From: Roseofilum capinflatum BLCC-M114
Lineage (GTDB): Bacteria; Cyanobacteriota; Cyanobacteriia; Cyanobacteriales; Desertifilaceae
Reading direction: 5' to 3'
Length of the DNA stretch: 64,000 nucleotides
Assembly (NCBI RefSeq): GCF_030068505.1
Contig: NZ_JAQOSO010000013.1
Location: 1-64,000 of the forward strand
Positions 37,669-45,962 of the stretch are shown here, piece by piece. The translations under genes were made by a program, and so were the position numbers. The notes under the pieces are model-generated. The model saw only the letters and a program-made list of their open reading frames with translations. It made no database searches and was not told the origin of the DNA. Numbering within the stretch: position 1 is the first letter of the stretch; every line of letters starts with the position of its first letter.

Positions 37669-38056
37669 ATATCAAGTCCGATGAATCAGTTGTAATCTGT
37701 CATTGCGAAGGTCGCGGAAGCGGAATGAAGCAATCTCAACCATCTCCATCGTCTTGGTGATTGCTTCCCTGCGATCGCAATAACAACTCAAAATCTATGA
37801 ATCAAAGATCTACCTTATAGCAGCGCGAAGCGCTGTATCAAGTCCGTTGGATCAGTTATAGCATGTCATTGCGAATGGAACGCAGTGGAATGAAGCAATC
37901 TCAACCATCTCGCTAATTGTAGCGTTAGCGAAGCTTGCGCGAAGCGCGAATGCTTCCCTGCGGTCGCAATGACAACTGTTTAACCGGACTTGATATAAAC
38001 TCGGCGATTGCTTCCCTGCGATCGCAATGACAAGTGTTTAAGCGGATTTGATATCA
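37669..38056. mobile_element. composite repeat D with GATATCAAGTCCG-type ends
   Basis: Starts GATATCAAGTCCG (37669-37681) and ends GCGGATTTGATATCA at 38056, with an internal CGGACTTGATAT (about 37984-37995) and an internal TATCAAGTCCG (37836-37846), so it looks like two or three elements nested or joined. The bodies are REP palindromes (GTCATTGCGAA ... CGCAATGACAA). The final TGATATC includes the stop codon (complement of 38054-38056) of the minus-strand histidine kinase gene. Confidence 0.7.
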
Positions 38057-39535
38057 CTCAAGTAAACTGTTCAACTGATGTTTAATCTTGGGAAACTCTT
38101 CTAGAGTGACCGGTAGAGAAACCAAATCTAACTGATCGAGTTGATGACCCAATAATTTGGCATAGTTTTGCAGAGCGGAAAACTGATATTCTTTTGCCCA
38201 TTGGTGTAACTTGAGAATAAACTCATCGATGGCAGAAACTTCCAAGGTCTGACAAAGAGTTGGCCATTCGTGTCTTTCTGCCTCTTCTAACAGAGGAATC
38301 AATTCCGATAGCTTCTCTTTTTCCTCAGCCGATAGAGGTAAGATACAGGAGGCAATCTCCTGACTCTCAGGGGGCTGAACCTCGGTCGTCTGATTGGAGA
38401 AAATCCGTTCGATTTCGCGGGCCAAATCTTGCTTGAGAACTGGTTTTTGTAAAAAGCCTTGAGCTAGAATTGGCCACGTTGACATAGAGTCTTTTTTAAC
38501 AGAAGCTGTCACGATGATCACGGGAATGTCTTGGGTATTGCGATCTTGTTTGAGAATTTGTAGCACCGCTTGTCCATCCAGATCAGGCATAACCAGATCG
38601 AGCAAGATCAGATCGGGTTGATGTTCTTGTACCAGTTCTATCGCCTTATAGCCATTGGCTGCGGATAAGAGGTTGCAGTTGGGGAAATCGAGATAGGCTT
38701 GCAGGAGTTTGCGATTGGATTCGACATCATCAACAATCAGGATAGATAAGCTCTCTTTGCTTTCTAGAACTGCTTTTAGAGAAGTCTCTAGGTCAGTAGA
38801 GTCTAATCTAGATGATAACGTCTGTATGGCAGTAAGATTGGGGAAACGAACGGTAAAGGTACTGCCTTTCTGGAGTTGGCTGTCCAGAGCAATACTGCCT
38901 CCCATTATATCAACTAAACGGCGAGTAATGGTTAAGCCTAAACCTGTCCCACTCGGTTTGTAACTAGAGGATTCCTTCGACTGTTGGAACGGTTCAAAAA
39001 TAATGGCTTGGTCAGCGTCTGAAATGCCCCGTCCTGTATCGGAAACCTGAATTTCTAAATCGATTTTTGCAGGGGAGGGTTGGTCGGGACTCGATTTGTC
39101 GAAGTCAGGGGACGTAGAGGATAAAGCAGCATTGACTCGAATGGTAATCTGTCCTTGGTTCGTAAATTTGATCGCATTGCTCACAAGATTGAACAGAATT
39201 TGTCGTAGACGCACGGGATCAATTTCGATGATTTCTGGCAACTGATCGCTAATCTCTACAATGAGGTCAATACCTTTAGCTTCCACTTGGAAAGCAAAGC
39301 TCTGTTGTATCTCTGAGAGCAAAGGGCGAATGGCAACTTCCTCATAGTCGAGGGAGAGTTGACCCGCTTCTATTTTGGACAGATCGAGAATATCATTGAT
39401 CAGAGTCAGTAGGGTATGTCCATTGGACTGAATCAGTTGCACATATTCTTGGGCAACCTCCTCTTGTATTTGGATTTCTAGGAGCTGGGAAAATCCCAAA
39501 ATGGCATTCATGGGGGTACGAATTTCGTGGCTCAT
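38054..39535 (-). CDS. histidine kinase-receiver, 3' half of a split CheB-CheR-kinase
   Basis: 493 residues from ATG 39535, which overlaps the upstream stop codon as ATGA. It begins abruptly at MSHEIRTPMNAILGFSQLL, the phosphoacceptor motif itself, so the first part of the dimerisation helix is missing from the ORF. In the same frame the upstream bases code STANRIKSEFLANMSHEIR, the canonical kinase sequence, open only back to 39577. HATPase N box NLVSNAIKF, G1 DTGRGI, G2 GTGLGLTI; then a receiver domain with LDLVMPDLDG and a helical tail (about 410-493). Most simply it is the end of a single fusion protein broken by a frameshift. Confidence 0.85.
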   Translation of the reverse strand: MSHEIRTPMNAILGFSQLLEIQIQEEVAQEYVQLIQSNGHTLLTLINDILDLSKIEAGQLSLDYEEVAIRPLLSEIQQSFAFQVEAKGIDLIVEISDQLPEIIEIDPVRLRQILFNLVSNAIKFTNQGQITIRVNAALSSTSPDFDKSSPDQPSPAKIDLEIQVSDTGRGISDADQAIIFEPFQQSKESSSYKPSGTGLGLTITRRLVDIMGGSIALDSQLQKGSTFTVRFPNLTAIQTLSSRLDSTDLETSLKAVLESKESLSILIVDDVESNRKLLQAYLDFPNCNLLSAANGYKAIELVQEHQPDLILLDLVMPDLDGQAVLQILKQDRNTQDIPVIIVTASVKKDSMSTWPILAQGFLQKPVLKQDLAREIERIFSNQTTEVQPPESQEIASCILPLSAEEKEKLSELIPLLEEAERHEWPTLCQTLEVSAIDEFILKLHQWAKEYQFSALQNYAKLLGHQLDQLDLVSLPVTLEEFPKIKHQLNSLLE

Positions 39536-41532
39536 ATTGGCGAGAAATTCGCTTTTGATGCGGTTGGCAGTTGATCTTCAGTATTAACGGTGTAGAGTTC
39601 TTCATTGACAGAGTGCAGTTCTTCATTGGTACTTTGCAGCTCTTCGTTGGAGGCTAATAATTCTTCATTAGTGGCTTGTTGTTCCTCATTGGTTGTTTCT
39701 AGCTCTTCAATGGTGGCTTGTAAGTTTTCTCTGCTTTTTTGTAACTCATATTCGAGTTCCAGAATTCTTTGGCTCGATTCTACATCGGGCTGGAATGTCT
39801 CAGAGTCAAATGATATAGAAGGAAACTGCTTTTCGTTTTCAATGATGAGCATCAGAAAGCTACCTGAATTGACTTTCCCTTCGTGGTATATGGCTTCTAA
39901 ATTAACGGATTGAATGGTATCATTTTCAGGCCAGGGGATACTGCTGTATAGAATCGTACAGTCTTTTCGTTTGGCAAAGACACTAAATGCGGTGGAGATA
40001 ATCGGATCGAATCGCTGGGGCGAAGTTGAAGAGGCGAGGGGTTTAGGTCGGACGGGAAGTGAATATTCCAGATTTTGGGTCAGGTTAGTTAGACGAATAT
40101 GACGACGTTTTCGATAAAGTTTACTATGTTCGTGGATGGTATCAAATTCTCCGATGATGTCACCGGGGTTTTCTGCTGACCCTAGAAACAAAATTCCTTT
40201 TGGCACTAAAGAAAAGTGGAGCATCCGCAGGACATGCTGCTGAAGTTGAGGTTGCATGTAAATGAGGGCGTTGCGACAGGTGATCAAATGCATTCGGGTA
40301 AATCCGGCATTTTTGGCTAGGTTATGGGGGGCAAAAATGATGCTCGATCGGATGTTGCGGGAAATGGAGAACTGGCGATCGCGAAGGGTAAAATGGTTTT
40401 GTAATCGCTCTGGGGTGATATCCGTGGCAATGCTTTGGGGATATACGCCCTGGGCTGCTTTCGCTAAGGCCGCAGAATCAATATCTGTCGCAAAAATTTT
40501 AACGGATATATCTTTGCCTAAACGGGCCACGACTTCATGAACCAGGATGGCCATGGAATAGGCTTCTTCTCCGGTGGAACAAGCGGTTACCCAAATTCTC
40601 AGTTGTTGTCCATCTTCGATGCTATGGATTAACTGAGGCAAAACGGTTTGTTCTACATGAAACCAGGCTTCAGGGTCTCGAAAAAACTGGGTGACCCCGA
40701 TCATTAAATCGTCTTTTAAGAGTGCCCGTTCTTGGGCGGAGAGGCGAAGATGATCGATATATTCCTCCAGTTTATGATGTCCACTCAGGGAACAGCGACG
40801 ATAAACCCGACGGGTGAGGGTACTGAGTTTGTAGTGGGAAAAATCAATATCTTCGTATTGGTTGAGAATTTCAGTGATTTGGTGGACGTGCTGGGAGGGT
40901 AATTCCGCCATCAGGCCTTGGTTAGGAGAATTACCGGATAGCTGCATTTGCAGAATTTGATAAATGGTTCGAGCTATATCCGCAGGAGAGAGAACTTGAT
41001 CGATGAGACCTGTGCCAATGGCGCTTTGGGGCATTCCATCAAATTCGGCGGTACTTGGGGACTGGACAAAGGTCAAGCCTCCTGATTCACTAATGTGTTG
41101 TAATCCTTTCGTGCCATCACTGCCTGTGCCGGAAAGCACGATGCCAATGCCCTGATTCCCCCGATCTTTAGCTAAAGAACTGAAGAAAATGTCAATGGGA
41201 AAGTTGGGTTGCTGACGGGGAAATTCATTTTGTTCAATCAGTTTGAGCCGCCCGCTTTCAAGGACTAAATTATTGCGAGGGGGAATGAGGTAGATGGTGT
41301 TTTGCTCAATTTCCATCTCCCCTTCGACTCGCCTGACAGCGATCCGAGTGCGCCGCTCTAAAAGTTCTTTCATTAAGCTTTTGAAGTCAGGAGAGAGGTG
41401 CTGAATGACGACGAATGTGGCTCCACTATCAGCAGGCATGTTGTCAAAAAACTCTTCTAGAGCGCGGAGTCCTCCAGCAGATGCACCAATACCGACAACA
41501 GGCCAACGGGTTGGTTCTTTAGTCATTTTCAC
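39532..41532 (-). CDS. CheB-CheR fusion (methylesterase-methyltransferase), 5' half
   Basis: 666 residues. CheB domain about 1-195 with the Ser site GIGASAGGL, His in IQHLSPDF and Asp in GTGSDGTKG. CheR domain about 210-480 with YRRCSLSGH, TQFFRDPEAWF and the SAM motif WVTACSTGEEAYS. A coiled coil near 590-650 (repeated TNEELLASNEEL, then NEELYTVNTED) leads, in known homologues, into PAS and kinase domains; here it runs out of frame and stops at 39532. Such proteins control tactic or regulatory kinases. No other chemotaxis gene is in the window. Confidence 0.9.
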   Translation of the reverse strand: MKMTKEPTRWPVVGIGASAGGLRALEEFFDNMPADSGATFVVIQHLSPDFKSLMKELLERRTRIAVRRVEGEMEIEQNTIYLIPPRNNLVLESGRLKLIEQNEFPRQQPNFPIDIFFSSLAKDRGNQGIGIVLSGTGSDGTKGLQHISESGGLTFVQSPSTAEFDGMPQSAIGTGLIDQVLSPADIARTIYQILQMQLSGNSPNQGLMAELPSQHVHQITEILNQYEDIDFSHYKLSTLTRRVYRRCSLSGHHKLEEYIDHLRLSAQERALLKDDLMIGVTQFFRDPEAWFHVEQTVLPQLIHSIEDGQQLRIWVTACSTGEEAYSMAILVHEVVARLGKDISVKIFATDIDSAALAKAAQGVYPQSIATDITPERLQNHFTLRDRQFSISRNIRSSIIFAPHNLAKNAGFTRMHLITCRNALIYMQPQLQQHVLRMLHFSLVPKGILFLGSAENPGDIIGEFDTIHEHSKLYRKRRHIRLTNLTQNLEYSLPVRPKPLASSTSPQRFDPIISTAFSVFAKRKDCTILYSSIPWPENDTIQSVNLEAIYHEGKVNSGSFLMLIIENEKQFPSISFDSETFQPDVESSQRILELEYELQKSRENLQATIEELETTNEEQQATNEELLASNEELQSTNEELHSVNEELYTVNTEDQLPTASKANFSPI

Positions 41533-41789
41533 GTATGTTTAGAAAACTTATGTATACCTGTAGCATCGAAGTGATTTGTTTTTTACTTCAAAAGAATGAT
41601 GATCCGTTTTATTTTGGATACGACAGTCCTCATTGAATCATTATAAACCAAAAATGATTTTGGGATTGGGAAAGTTGGAAATAGAAGATTTGACTTTTAA
41701 AAATCGGCAAAAGCTATATTTTACAAGGATTTTAGCCTGTCCCGGCACTGGCTAACAGTCCTAAAAATTTCCTATATTAGCCATAGAAA

Positions 41790-41948
41790 ATGACAAACTT
41801 ACTGGCGATCGCCGAGAAGCTTTTAGCAAAACATGAGCGATGTTGGAGAAACGAGGTTAGGGAACTCCGACTAAGCATCAAAAAGCACGACTTTCTGCTC
41901 TTCGGGGGAATGGGAGCAGTGAACCCTAGACCCAAGTCTAGGGAGTGA
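41790..41948 (+). CDS. possible small ORF (52 aa)
   Basis: ATG at 41790, TGA ending 41948; the product is basic with MTNLLAIAEKLLAKHERCW at its start. No clear Shine-Dalgarno sequence and no recognised family. It may be a gene fragment. The preceding stretch 41533-41789 contains nothing I can identify, and the remainder of the gap to 42403 is repeat DNA. Confidence 0.25.
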   Translation: MTNLLAIAEKLLAKHERCWRNEVRELRLSIKKHDFLLFGGMGAVNPRPKSRE

Positions 41949-41989
41949 TGGATTCTGGCTATCTTGAAAAACTGCCATTTAGATGTACC

Positions 41990-42087
41990 ACAGAGGGAGC
42001 AAGACGCTCCCACTCCAGTAATATCAAGGGATGAGAGGAGTGCGGGCATCTTGCCCGCTTTTTCACCCTTTATCCTGACTTGATATC
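41990..42087. mobile_element. MITE-like repeat C
   Basis: GGGAGCAAGACGCTCCC, CACTCCAGTAATATCAAGGG, GCGGGCATCTTGCCCGC and a right end CCTGACTTGATATC: the third member of the family at 18901..19048, with small changes and no clear left terminal sequence. Confidence 0.7.
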
Positions 42088-42120
42088 AGAAGCCGGGTTT
42101 CTCCAAGAAACCCGGCTTCT
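42088..42120. repeat. 33-bp hairpin (GAAACCCGGCTTCT palindrome)
   Basis: A perfect 14-bp stem, AGAAGCCGGGTTTC with GAAACCCGGCTTCT, around a TCCAA loop. It is joined directly to the end of MITE-like repeat C. A familiar cyanobacterial interspersed palindrome; it could act as a transcription barrier but lacks a U-tract. Confidence 0.85.
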
Positions 42121-42137
42121 ATCCCCAGATCTATGTT

Positions 42138-42375
42138 ATATCAAGTCCGGTTAAAGACTTGTCATGGCGATCGCAGGGAAGCAAGCGATCGCCAAATCCC
42201 CGATATTGCTGAGATTGCTTCGTTCCGCTCTGCTCCATTCGCGCTTCGCGTTTCGCGTTTCACGCAAGCTTCGCTTTTCATGTCCGCGAAGCCCAAACGC
42301 AATGACAGAATCATAGCTGATTATTTGGACTTTCTTACTCATTACTTAACAGCGCGTTGTGCTGTAATAATTAGC
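42138..42375. repeat. ATATCAAGTCCG-ended REP-type repeat E
   Basis: Begins ATATCAAGTCCG (42138-42149), followed by a degenerate REP body (CTTGTCATGGCGATCGC ... GAGATTGCTTCGTTCC) and a CGC-rich stretch with GCGTTTCGCGTTTCACGC and a TAACAGCGCGTTGTGCTGTA palindrome. Coding frames crossing it are not credible. Confidence 0.65.
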
Positions 42376-42403
42376 AAGTGATGTTATTCCCCTATTCCCT
42401 AAG

Positions 42404-42847
42404 ATGTCTTCTCACCAAGTTTTCGAGCAATCGATTGAGATTAAGGCCAATGCAACGACCGTAGAGCGCTGTTTTACTCAATTGGACTTAATGCACCAAT
42501 GGCTCAATCCGATGTTGGAATGTCAACCGGTGGGGGAGTGGAGTACGGAAAAGGGCAGTCAATCGCGGTTTATGATTAAAATTCCGGTGATTCAACCGAT
42601 GCTGAGGAGTACGGTGATTGAGCGGGAACCGGGGTTAGTGGTGTGGCAGTTTGAGGGATTTTTTCAAGGATGCGATCGCTGGGAATGTCAACCGATAGAG
42701 TCTGGAACCCGCCTCATTAACCGGTTTGAGTTTGAAATTCCCAATCCGTTAATTGCGTTTGGGTTTAATCAATTTGCGGCGGCTTGGACTCAAAAAGATA
42801 TGAAAGCACAACTGATACGCCTCCAGCAAGTCGCACAGAGAATCTAG
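42404..42847 (+). CDS. SRPBCC family protein
   Basis: 147 residues with the START/Bet v1-like pattern: an N-terminal strand FEQSIEIKANATTVERCFTQLDLMHQWLNP, central SRFMIKIPVIQ and LVVWQFEGFFQGCDRWECQPIESGTRLINRFEFEIPN, and a long C-terminal helix FAAAWTQKDMKAQLIRLQQVA. Such folds bind hydrophobic ligands or act as cyclases; no specific function can be assigned. A 70-bp dispersed repeat starts three bases after the stop. Confidence 0.8.
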   Translation: MSSHQVFEQSIEIKANATTVERCFTQLDLMHQWLNPMLECQPVGEWSTEKGSQSRFMIKIPVIQPMLRSTVIEREPGLVVWQFEGFFQGCDRWECQPIESGTRLINRFEFEIPNPLIAFGFNQFAAAWTQKDMKAQLIRLQQVAQRI

Positions 42848-42849
42848 CA

Positions 42850-42919
42850 GTGGGTTCGTGCGGGTTTCCGCAAGCGGACATGAATACAAAAATAGTTGTC
42901 AGTCTACAAGATTTGGGTA
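42850..42919. repeat. 70-bp dispersed repeat, copy 2
   Basis: Identical, by reading, to 35379..35448. It follows the stop codon of the SRPBCC gene by two bases and lies about 155 bases before mutL. Confidence 0.9.
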
Positions 42920-43074
42920 AAACCCGCCCCTTGTATCTACATGAATTAAACGATCGCCCATCCCCTCTCCCCATTACCAGCCCGTAGCGCCATATGCGAA
43001 AATAGGGAAGGCGTTTAGATTCCCTATCCATTATCGATTCTCCTGTCTCTACCATCCAATCCTTACCGCCAGAT

Positions 43075-44712
43075 GTGGTGCATCGGATCGCTGCGGGTGA
43101 GGTGATTGACTCGATCGCCGCCGTGGTTCGAGAATTAGTGGAAAATGCCCTCGATGCGGGTGCGACGCGCTTGGAAATTGAGATTTGGCCGCAACAATGG
43201 CGCGTCAGAGTGGCGGATAATGGTGAGGGAATGAATCGAGAAGATTTAATTCAAGCCGCGCGATCGCATACAACCAGTAAAATTCATACCATTACTGACC
43301 TCGATCGCATTACCAGTTTAGGCTTTCGTGGCGAAGCCCTCCATAGTTTAGCCCAACTTTCCCAACTGGAAATCTGGAGTCGGGGCAGTGCAGGGGAAGG
43401 ATGGCGCGTACAGTATAACGCTTTGGGGGAACCGGATATTATTGATGCCGTGGCGATCGCCCCTGGTACAATCGTAGAGATTTCCCATCTGTTTGAAACT
43501 TGGGCATTGCGTCGTCAAGGGTTTCCCTCCCCTCCCCAACAATTACGAGCCATTCAAACCCTGATTCAAAATATTGCTCTCTGTCATCCCCATATTGCCT
43601 GGAAACTCAGCCAAGACTCGCGCCCCTGGTTTACCATTAGTCCAGGGAAGAATGCCCAATCCATTTTGCCCCAACTGCTGCGGGATGTACAGGTGAACGA
43701 TCTCTGCTTTCGGGAAGTTGCCCTAGAGCAGGAGGGACTGAATCCAGAATCAGATAACTTAGAATTGGTCTTAGGCTTACCCGATCGCTGTCATCGCGGT
43801 AAACCGGATTGGGTTAAAATCGCCGTTAATGGGCGTTTGGTGCAATGTCCCGAACTCGAAAATACGGCGATCGCCGCCATGAGTCGCACCGTACCCAACA
43901 AACGCTACCCCGTGTGCTTTCTCCATTTGCATCTATCCTGCGATCGCATTGACTGGAACCGTCATCCTGCTAAATCTCAAATCTATCTTCATCCCCTCAA
44001 ACCTCTGCAAGATGCGGTACAAGAAGCAATTTGTGATGCACTAAAACTCAGTGATATTACTCTCCCCCAAGCCGTTCACCAAGAGCGAGTCGGCCAACTG
44101 CTCCGAGCCTCCGAAAAGTCTGGTTCCTACCAAGTCGCGCCCAAATCCAATGCCCCCACAGCCTTAGCACTCAAAGCAGTGGCTCAAGTGCGCCAAACCT
44201 ACATCGTCGCCGAGCATCCAGGAGGACTCTGGTTAGTCGAGCAACATATTGCCCATGAGCGCATTTTATACGAGGAATTGTGCGATCGCTGGCAGTTAGT
44301 CCCCCTCGACCCCCCCATCATCCTCAACCACCTCACTCCCAAACACATCGAACAACTCATCCGTATCGGTTTAGACGTAGACCCCTTTGGCGAAGGACTC
44401 CACGCCATCCGCAACGCTCCCCAACTCCTCCAACAACGGGACGATTGCGCCGAAGCTCTACGGGAACTCGCCACCGGAGGAGACTTAGAAACCGCTCAAG
44501 TTGCCACAGCCTGCCGCAGTGCCATCCGCAACGGTACACCCCTGAGCATACCTGAAATGCAAGATATCCTAGACCAGTGGCAAAGAACCCGCAATCCCCA
44601 CACCTGCCCCCATGGTCGCCCCATATACCTATCTCTAGAGGAAACCTCCCTCGCCCGATTTTTCCGCCGCCATTGGGTGATTGGTAAAAGTCACGGCATT
44701 CAAGAGCGCTAG
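43075..44712 (+). CDS. mutL: DNA mismatch repair protein MutL
   Basis: 545 residues from GTG 43075. N-terminal GHKL ATPase (about 1-310): IAAGEVID, ELVENALDAGA, DNGEGM, TSKI and GFRGEAL are present. The C-terminal domain has EQHIAHERILYE, close to the DQHA-x2-E-x4-E endonuclease motif but with Glu and Ile at two positions. Homologues begin about 5-15 residues earlier with I-x-x-LP-x-x-V, and the frame upstream does code IQSLPPD before the GTG, open back to TAG at 43003, yet contains no ATG, GTG or TTG. The real start may be ATT at 43030 or the GTG. Confidence 0.93.
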   Translation: MVHRIAAGEVIDSIAAVVRELVENALDAGATRLEIEIWPQQWRVRVADNGEGMNREDLIQAARSHTTSKIHTITDLDRITSLGFRGEALHSLAQLSQLEIWSRGSAGEGWRVQYNALGEPDIIDAVAIAPGTIVEISHLFETWALRRQGFPSPPQQLRAIQTLIQNIALCHPHIAWKLSQDSRPWFTISPGKNAQSILPQLLRDVQVNDLCFREVALEQEGLNPESDNLELVLGLPDRCHRGKPDWVKIAVNGRLVQCPELENTAIAAMSRTVPNKRYPVCFLHLHLSCDRIDWNRHPAKSQIYLHPLKPLQDAVQEAICDALKLSDITLPQAVHQERVGQLLRASEKSGSYQVAPKSNAPTALALKAVAQVRQTYIVAEHPGGLWLVEQHIAHERILYEELCDRWQLVPLDPPIILNHLTPKHIEQLIRIGLDVDPFGEGLHAIRNAPQLLQQRDDCAEALRELATGGDLETAQVATACRSAIRNGTPLSIPEMQDILDQWQRTRNPHTCPHGRPIYLSLEETSLARFFRRHWVIGKSHGIQER

Positions 44713-44758
44713 GAATTCAAGAACGGAAACTATATCAAACACCAAAACCACAAGCAGA

Positions 44759-44905
44759 TTATCCCTCATATGACGTACACTCGAATTCCCCATGATGCTC
44801 TTGAACAATAATTTGATACGCACTCGTCAGACCCAATCCAGTTCCTTGACCAATAGGTTTAGTGCTGAAAAAAGGATCAAAAATCTTACCCCTAATAAAA
44901 GCACC
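44759..44905 (-). pseudogene. remnant of a histidine kinase HATPase C-terminus
   Basis: Forty-eight codons read [20 protein letters not shown], then [20 protein letters not shown], ending at TAA (44759-44761). This is the F box, G2 box and end of a GHKL ATPase domain, similar to the end of the kinase at 7505..10945. Nothing upstream in that frame extends it, and the HTH gene begins soon after, so it is the stump of a deleted kinase gene. Confidence 0.8.
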
Positions 44906-44932
44906 AAATAGAATAAAAATATTGACGTTATT

Positions 44933-45409
44933 TCAACTCTTCATTGATTGAATTACTTGGATTTCGTCTAAATCTACTTGCATGATGGCCTGTTGTAGAG
45001 AAACGCCTAAAACTGTCGCTACTTCTACAATTTCCATAAAGCTGCATTCCCGGTAATGGCTATCCTCATTGTCATAAATTCGTTCTGGTTCAATGTTTAA
45101 AAGGCTGGCGAGTTCTTCCTGAGTTAATTGGGCAGCAATTCGGGCTTTGATTAGAACATCGGGAAGTTTGGTTAAACTCTCCACAGTTACCTGAATGGGT
45201 TGATGAGGGTGAGCATAGGTTAAGCTTTCGTATTCAGCAATTTCTGATTGCAGTTGTTCTACTTGATAGTGTAATGCTTCTTGATTCAGTTGCCACTTTT
45301 GTGGGTTATGCATTTTAAGCTCGGTTGAGCATTCCAAATCAGCAATAGATTTTTGTAATTTGTCAATCCATTCTTGAGTGATTTCATACTCTTGTTGGTT
45401 TTTAATCAT
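44933..45409 (-). CDS. helix-turn-helix protein, probable antitoxin
   Basis: 158 residues from ATG 45409, overlapping the upstream stop as ATGA (45406-45409); a start at 45418 is less likely. The N-terminal half is coiled coil (LQKSIADLECSTELKM, LQSEIAEYESL). The C-terminal half (about 85-150) is an HTH of the Cro/XRE type: LIKARIAAQLTQEELASLLN followed by VEVATVLGVSLQQAI. The coupling to a nucleotidyltransferase-like gene suggests it neutralises and autoregulates. Confidence 0.75.
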   Translation of the reverse strand: MIKNQQEYEITQEWIDKLQKSIADLECSTELKMHNPQKWQLNQEALHYQVEQLQSEIAEYESLTYAHPHQPIQVTVESLTKLPDVLIKARIAAQLTQEELASLLNIEPERIYDNEDSHYRECSFMEIVEVATVLGVSLQQAIMQVDLDEIQVIQSMKS

Positions 45410-45852
45410 GGCTCCCACCTCATTAAGTCAATAGCAATAATGCCTTTGGCATTACCTTGTCTATCCTGTTGAAAAAAATCTAAAGAGCTATTGCCATAGT
45501 TTCCTACGGGTTGGCTACAGGGAAATAGTTCACCTTTATATTTTGCTTTTTGGGCATTGCGGTCATAAAAATTCAGTAACTGAGGGGCATTCGCTCTCAG
45601 ATCATCGATATTTAAAGTTTCTAGGTCGTAACAAGCATCAAAATCACCGGGTTGAGGTTCGTTGGTAACAAAACTGCCGTTAATATAAATGGTTCGGCAT
45701 CCAGCAGCTTTAAGTTCACCCATGGCTAACTCTAATCCTTGAATCATACGAGATCTAAGAAAGTTAGTCCCAAACCTCTGTTTAAATTCTTCCCATTCGC
45801 AAACATATACACCAGGAGGCAGATTACCATTATGGTCAAATTTAGGAATCAT
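45406..45852 (-). CDS. DUF6932-type putative nucleotidyltransferase
   Basis: 148 residues. FDHNGNLPPGVYVCEWEEF at the start and TIYINGSFVTNEPQPGDFDA in the middle: a G-S-F ... D-x-D pattern like minimal nucleotidyltransferases. The family I take it to be, DUF6932, is typically paired with another small gene. Here the HTH gene starts within its stop codon. By analogy with nucleotidyltransferase toxins it may modify a tRNA or protein; that is inference. Confidence 0.65.
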   Translation of the reverse strand: MIPKFDHNGNLPPGVYVCEWEEFKQRFGTNFLRSRMIQGLELAMGELKAAGCRTIYINGSFVTNEPQPGDFDACYDLETLNIDDLRANAPQLLNFYDRNAQKAKYKGELFPCSQPVGNYGNSSLDFFQQDRQGNAKGIIAIDLMRWEP

Positions 45853-45891
45853 TTGGATTCTGGGGAAGCTAACAAGAAGACAGCCGAGTAG

Positions 45892-45948
45892 GTAGGGTGG
45901 GCAGAAGAGGGTTATGCCATTTCTCCTGCCATATCCTGCCCACCCTAC
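45892..45948. repeat. 13-bp inverted repeat GTAGGGTGGGCAG
   Basis: GTAGGGTGGGCAG (45892-45904) and CTGCCCACCCTAC (45936-45948) are perfect complements around a 31-base loop; the arms match the hairpin at 13310-13329. It lies between the stop of chlG and the start of the nucleotidyltransferase-like gene, both on the minus strand, and could terminate transcription entering chlG from upstream or be a mobile palindrome. Confidence 0.75.
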
Positions 45949-45962
45949 GATGTAGTTGCTGA

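Noticed and set aside
41777-42049. 90-codon minus-strand ORF
   Set aside because: Crosses MITE-like repeat C and reads antisense through a more plausible small plus-strand frame; no family signature.
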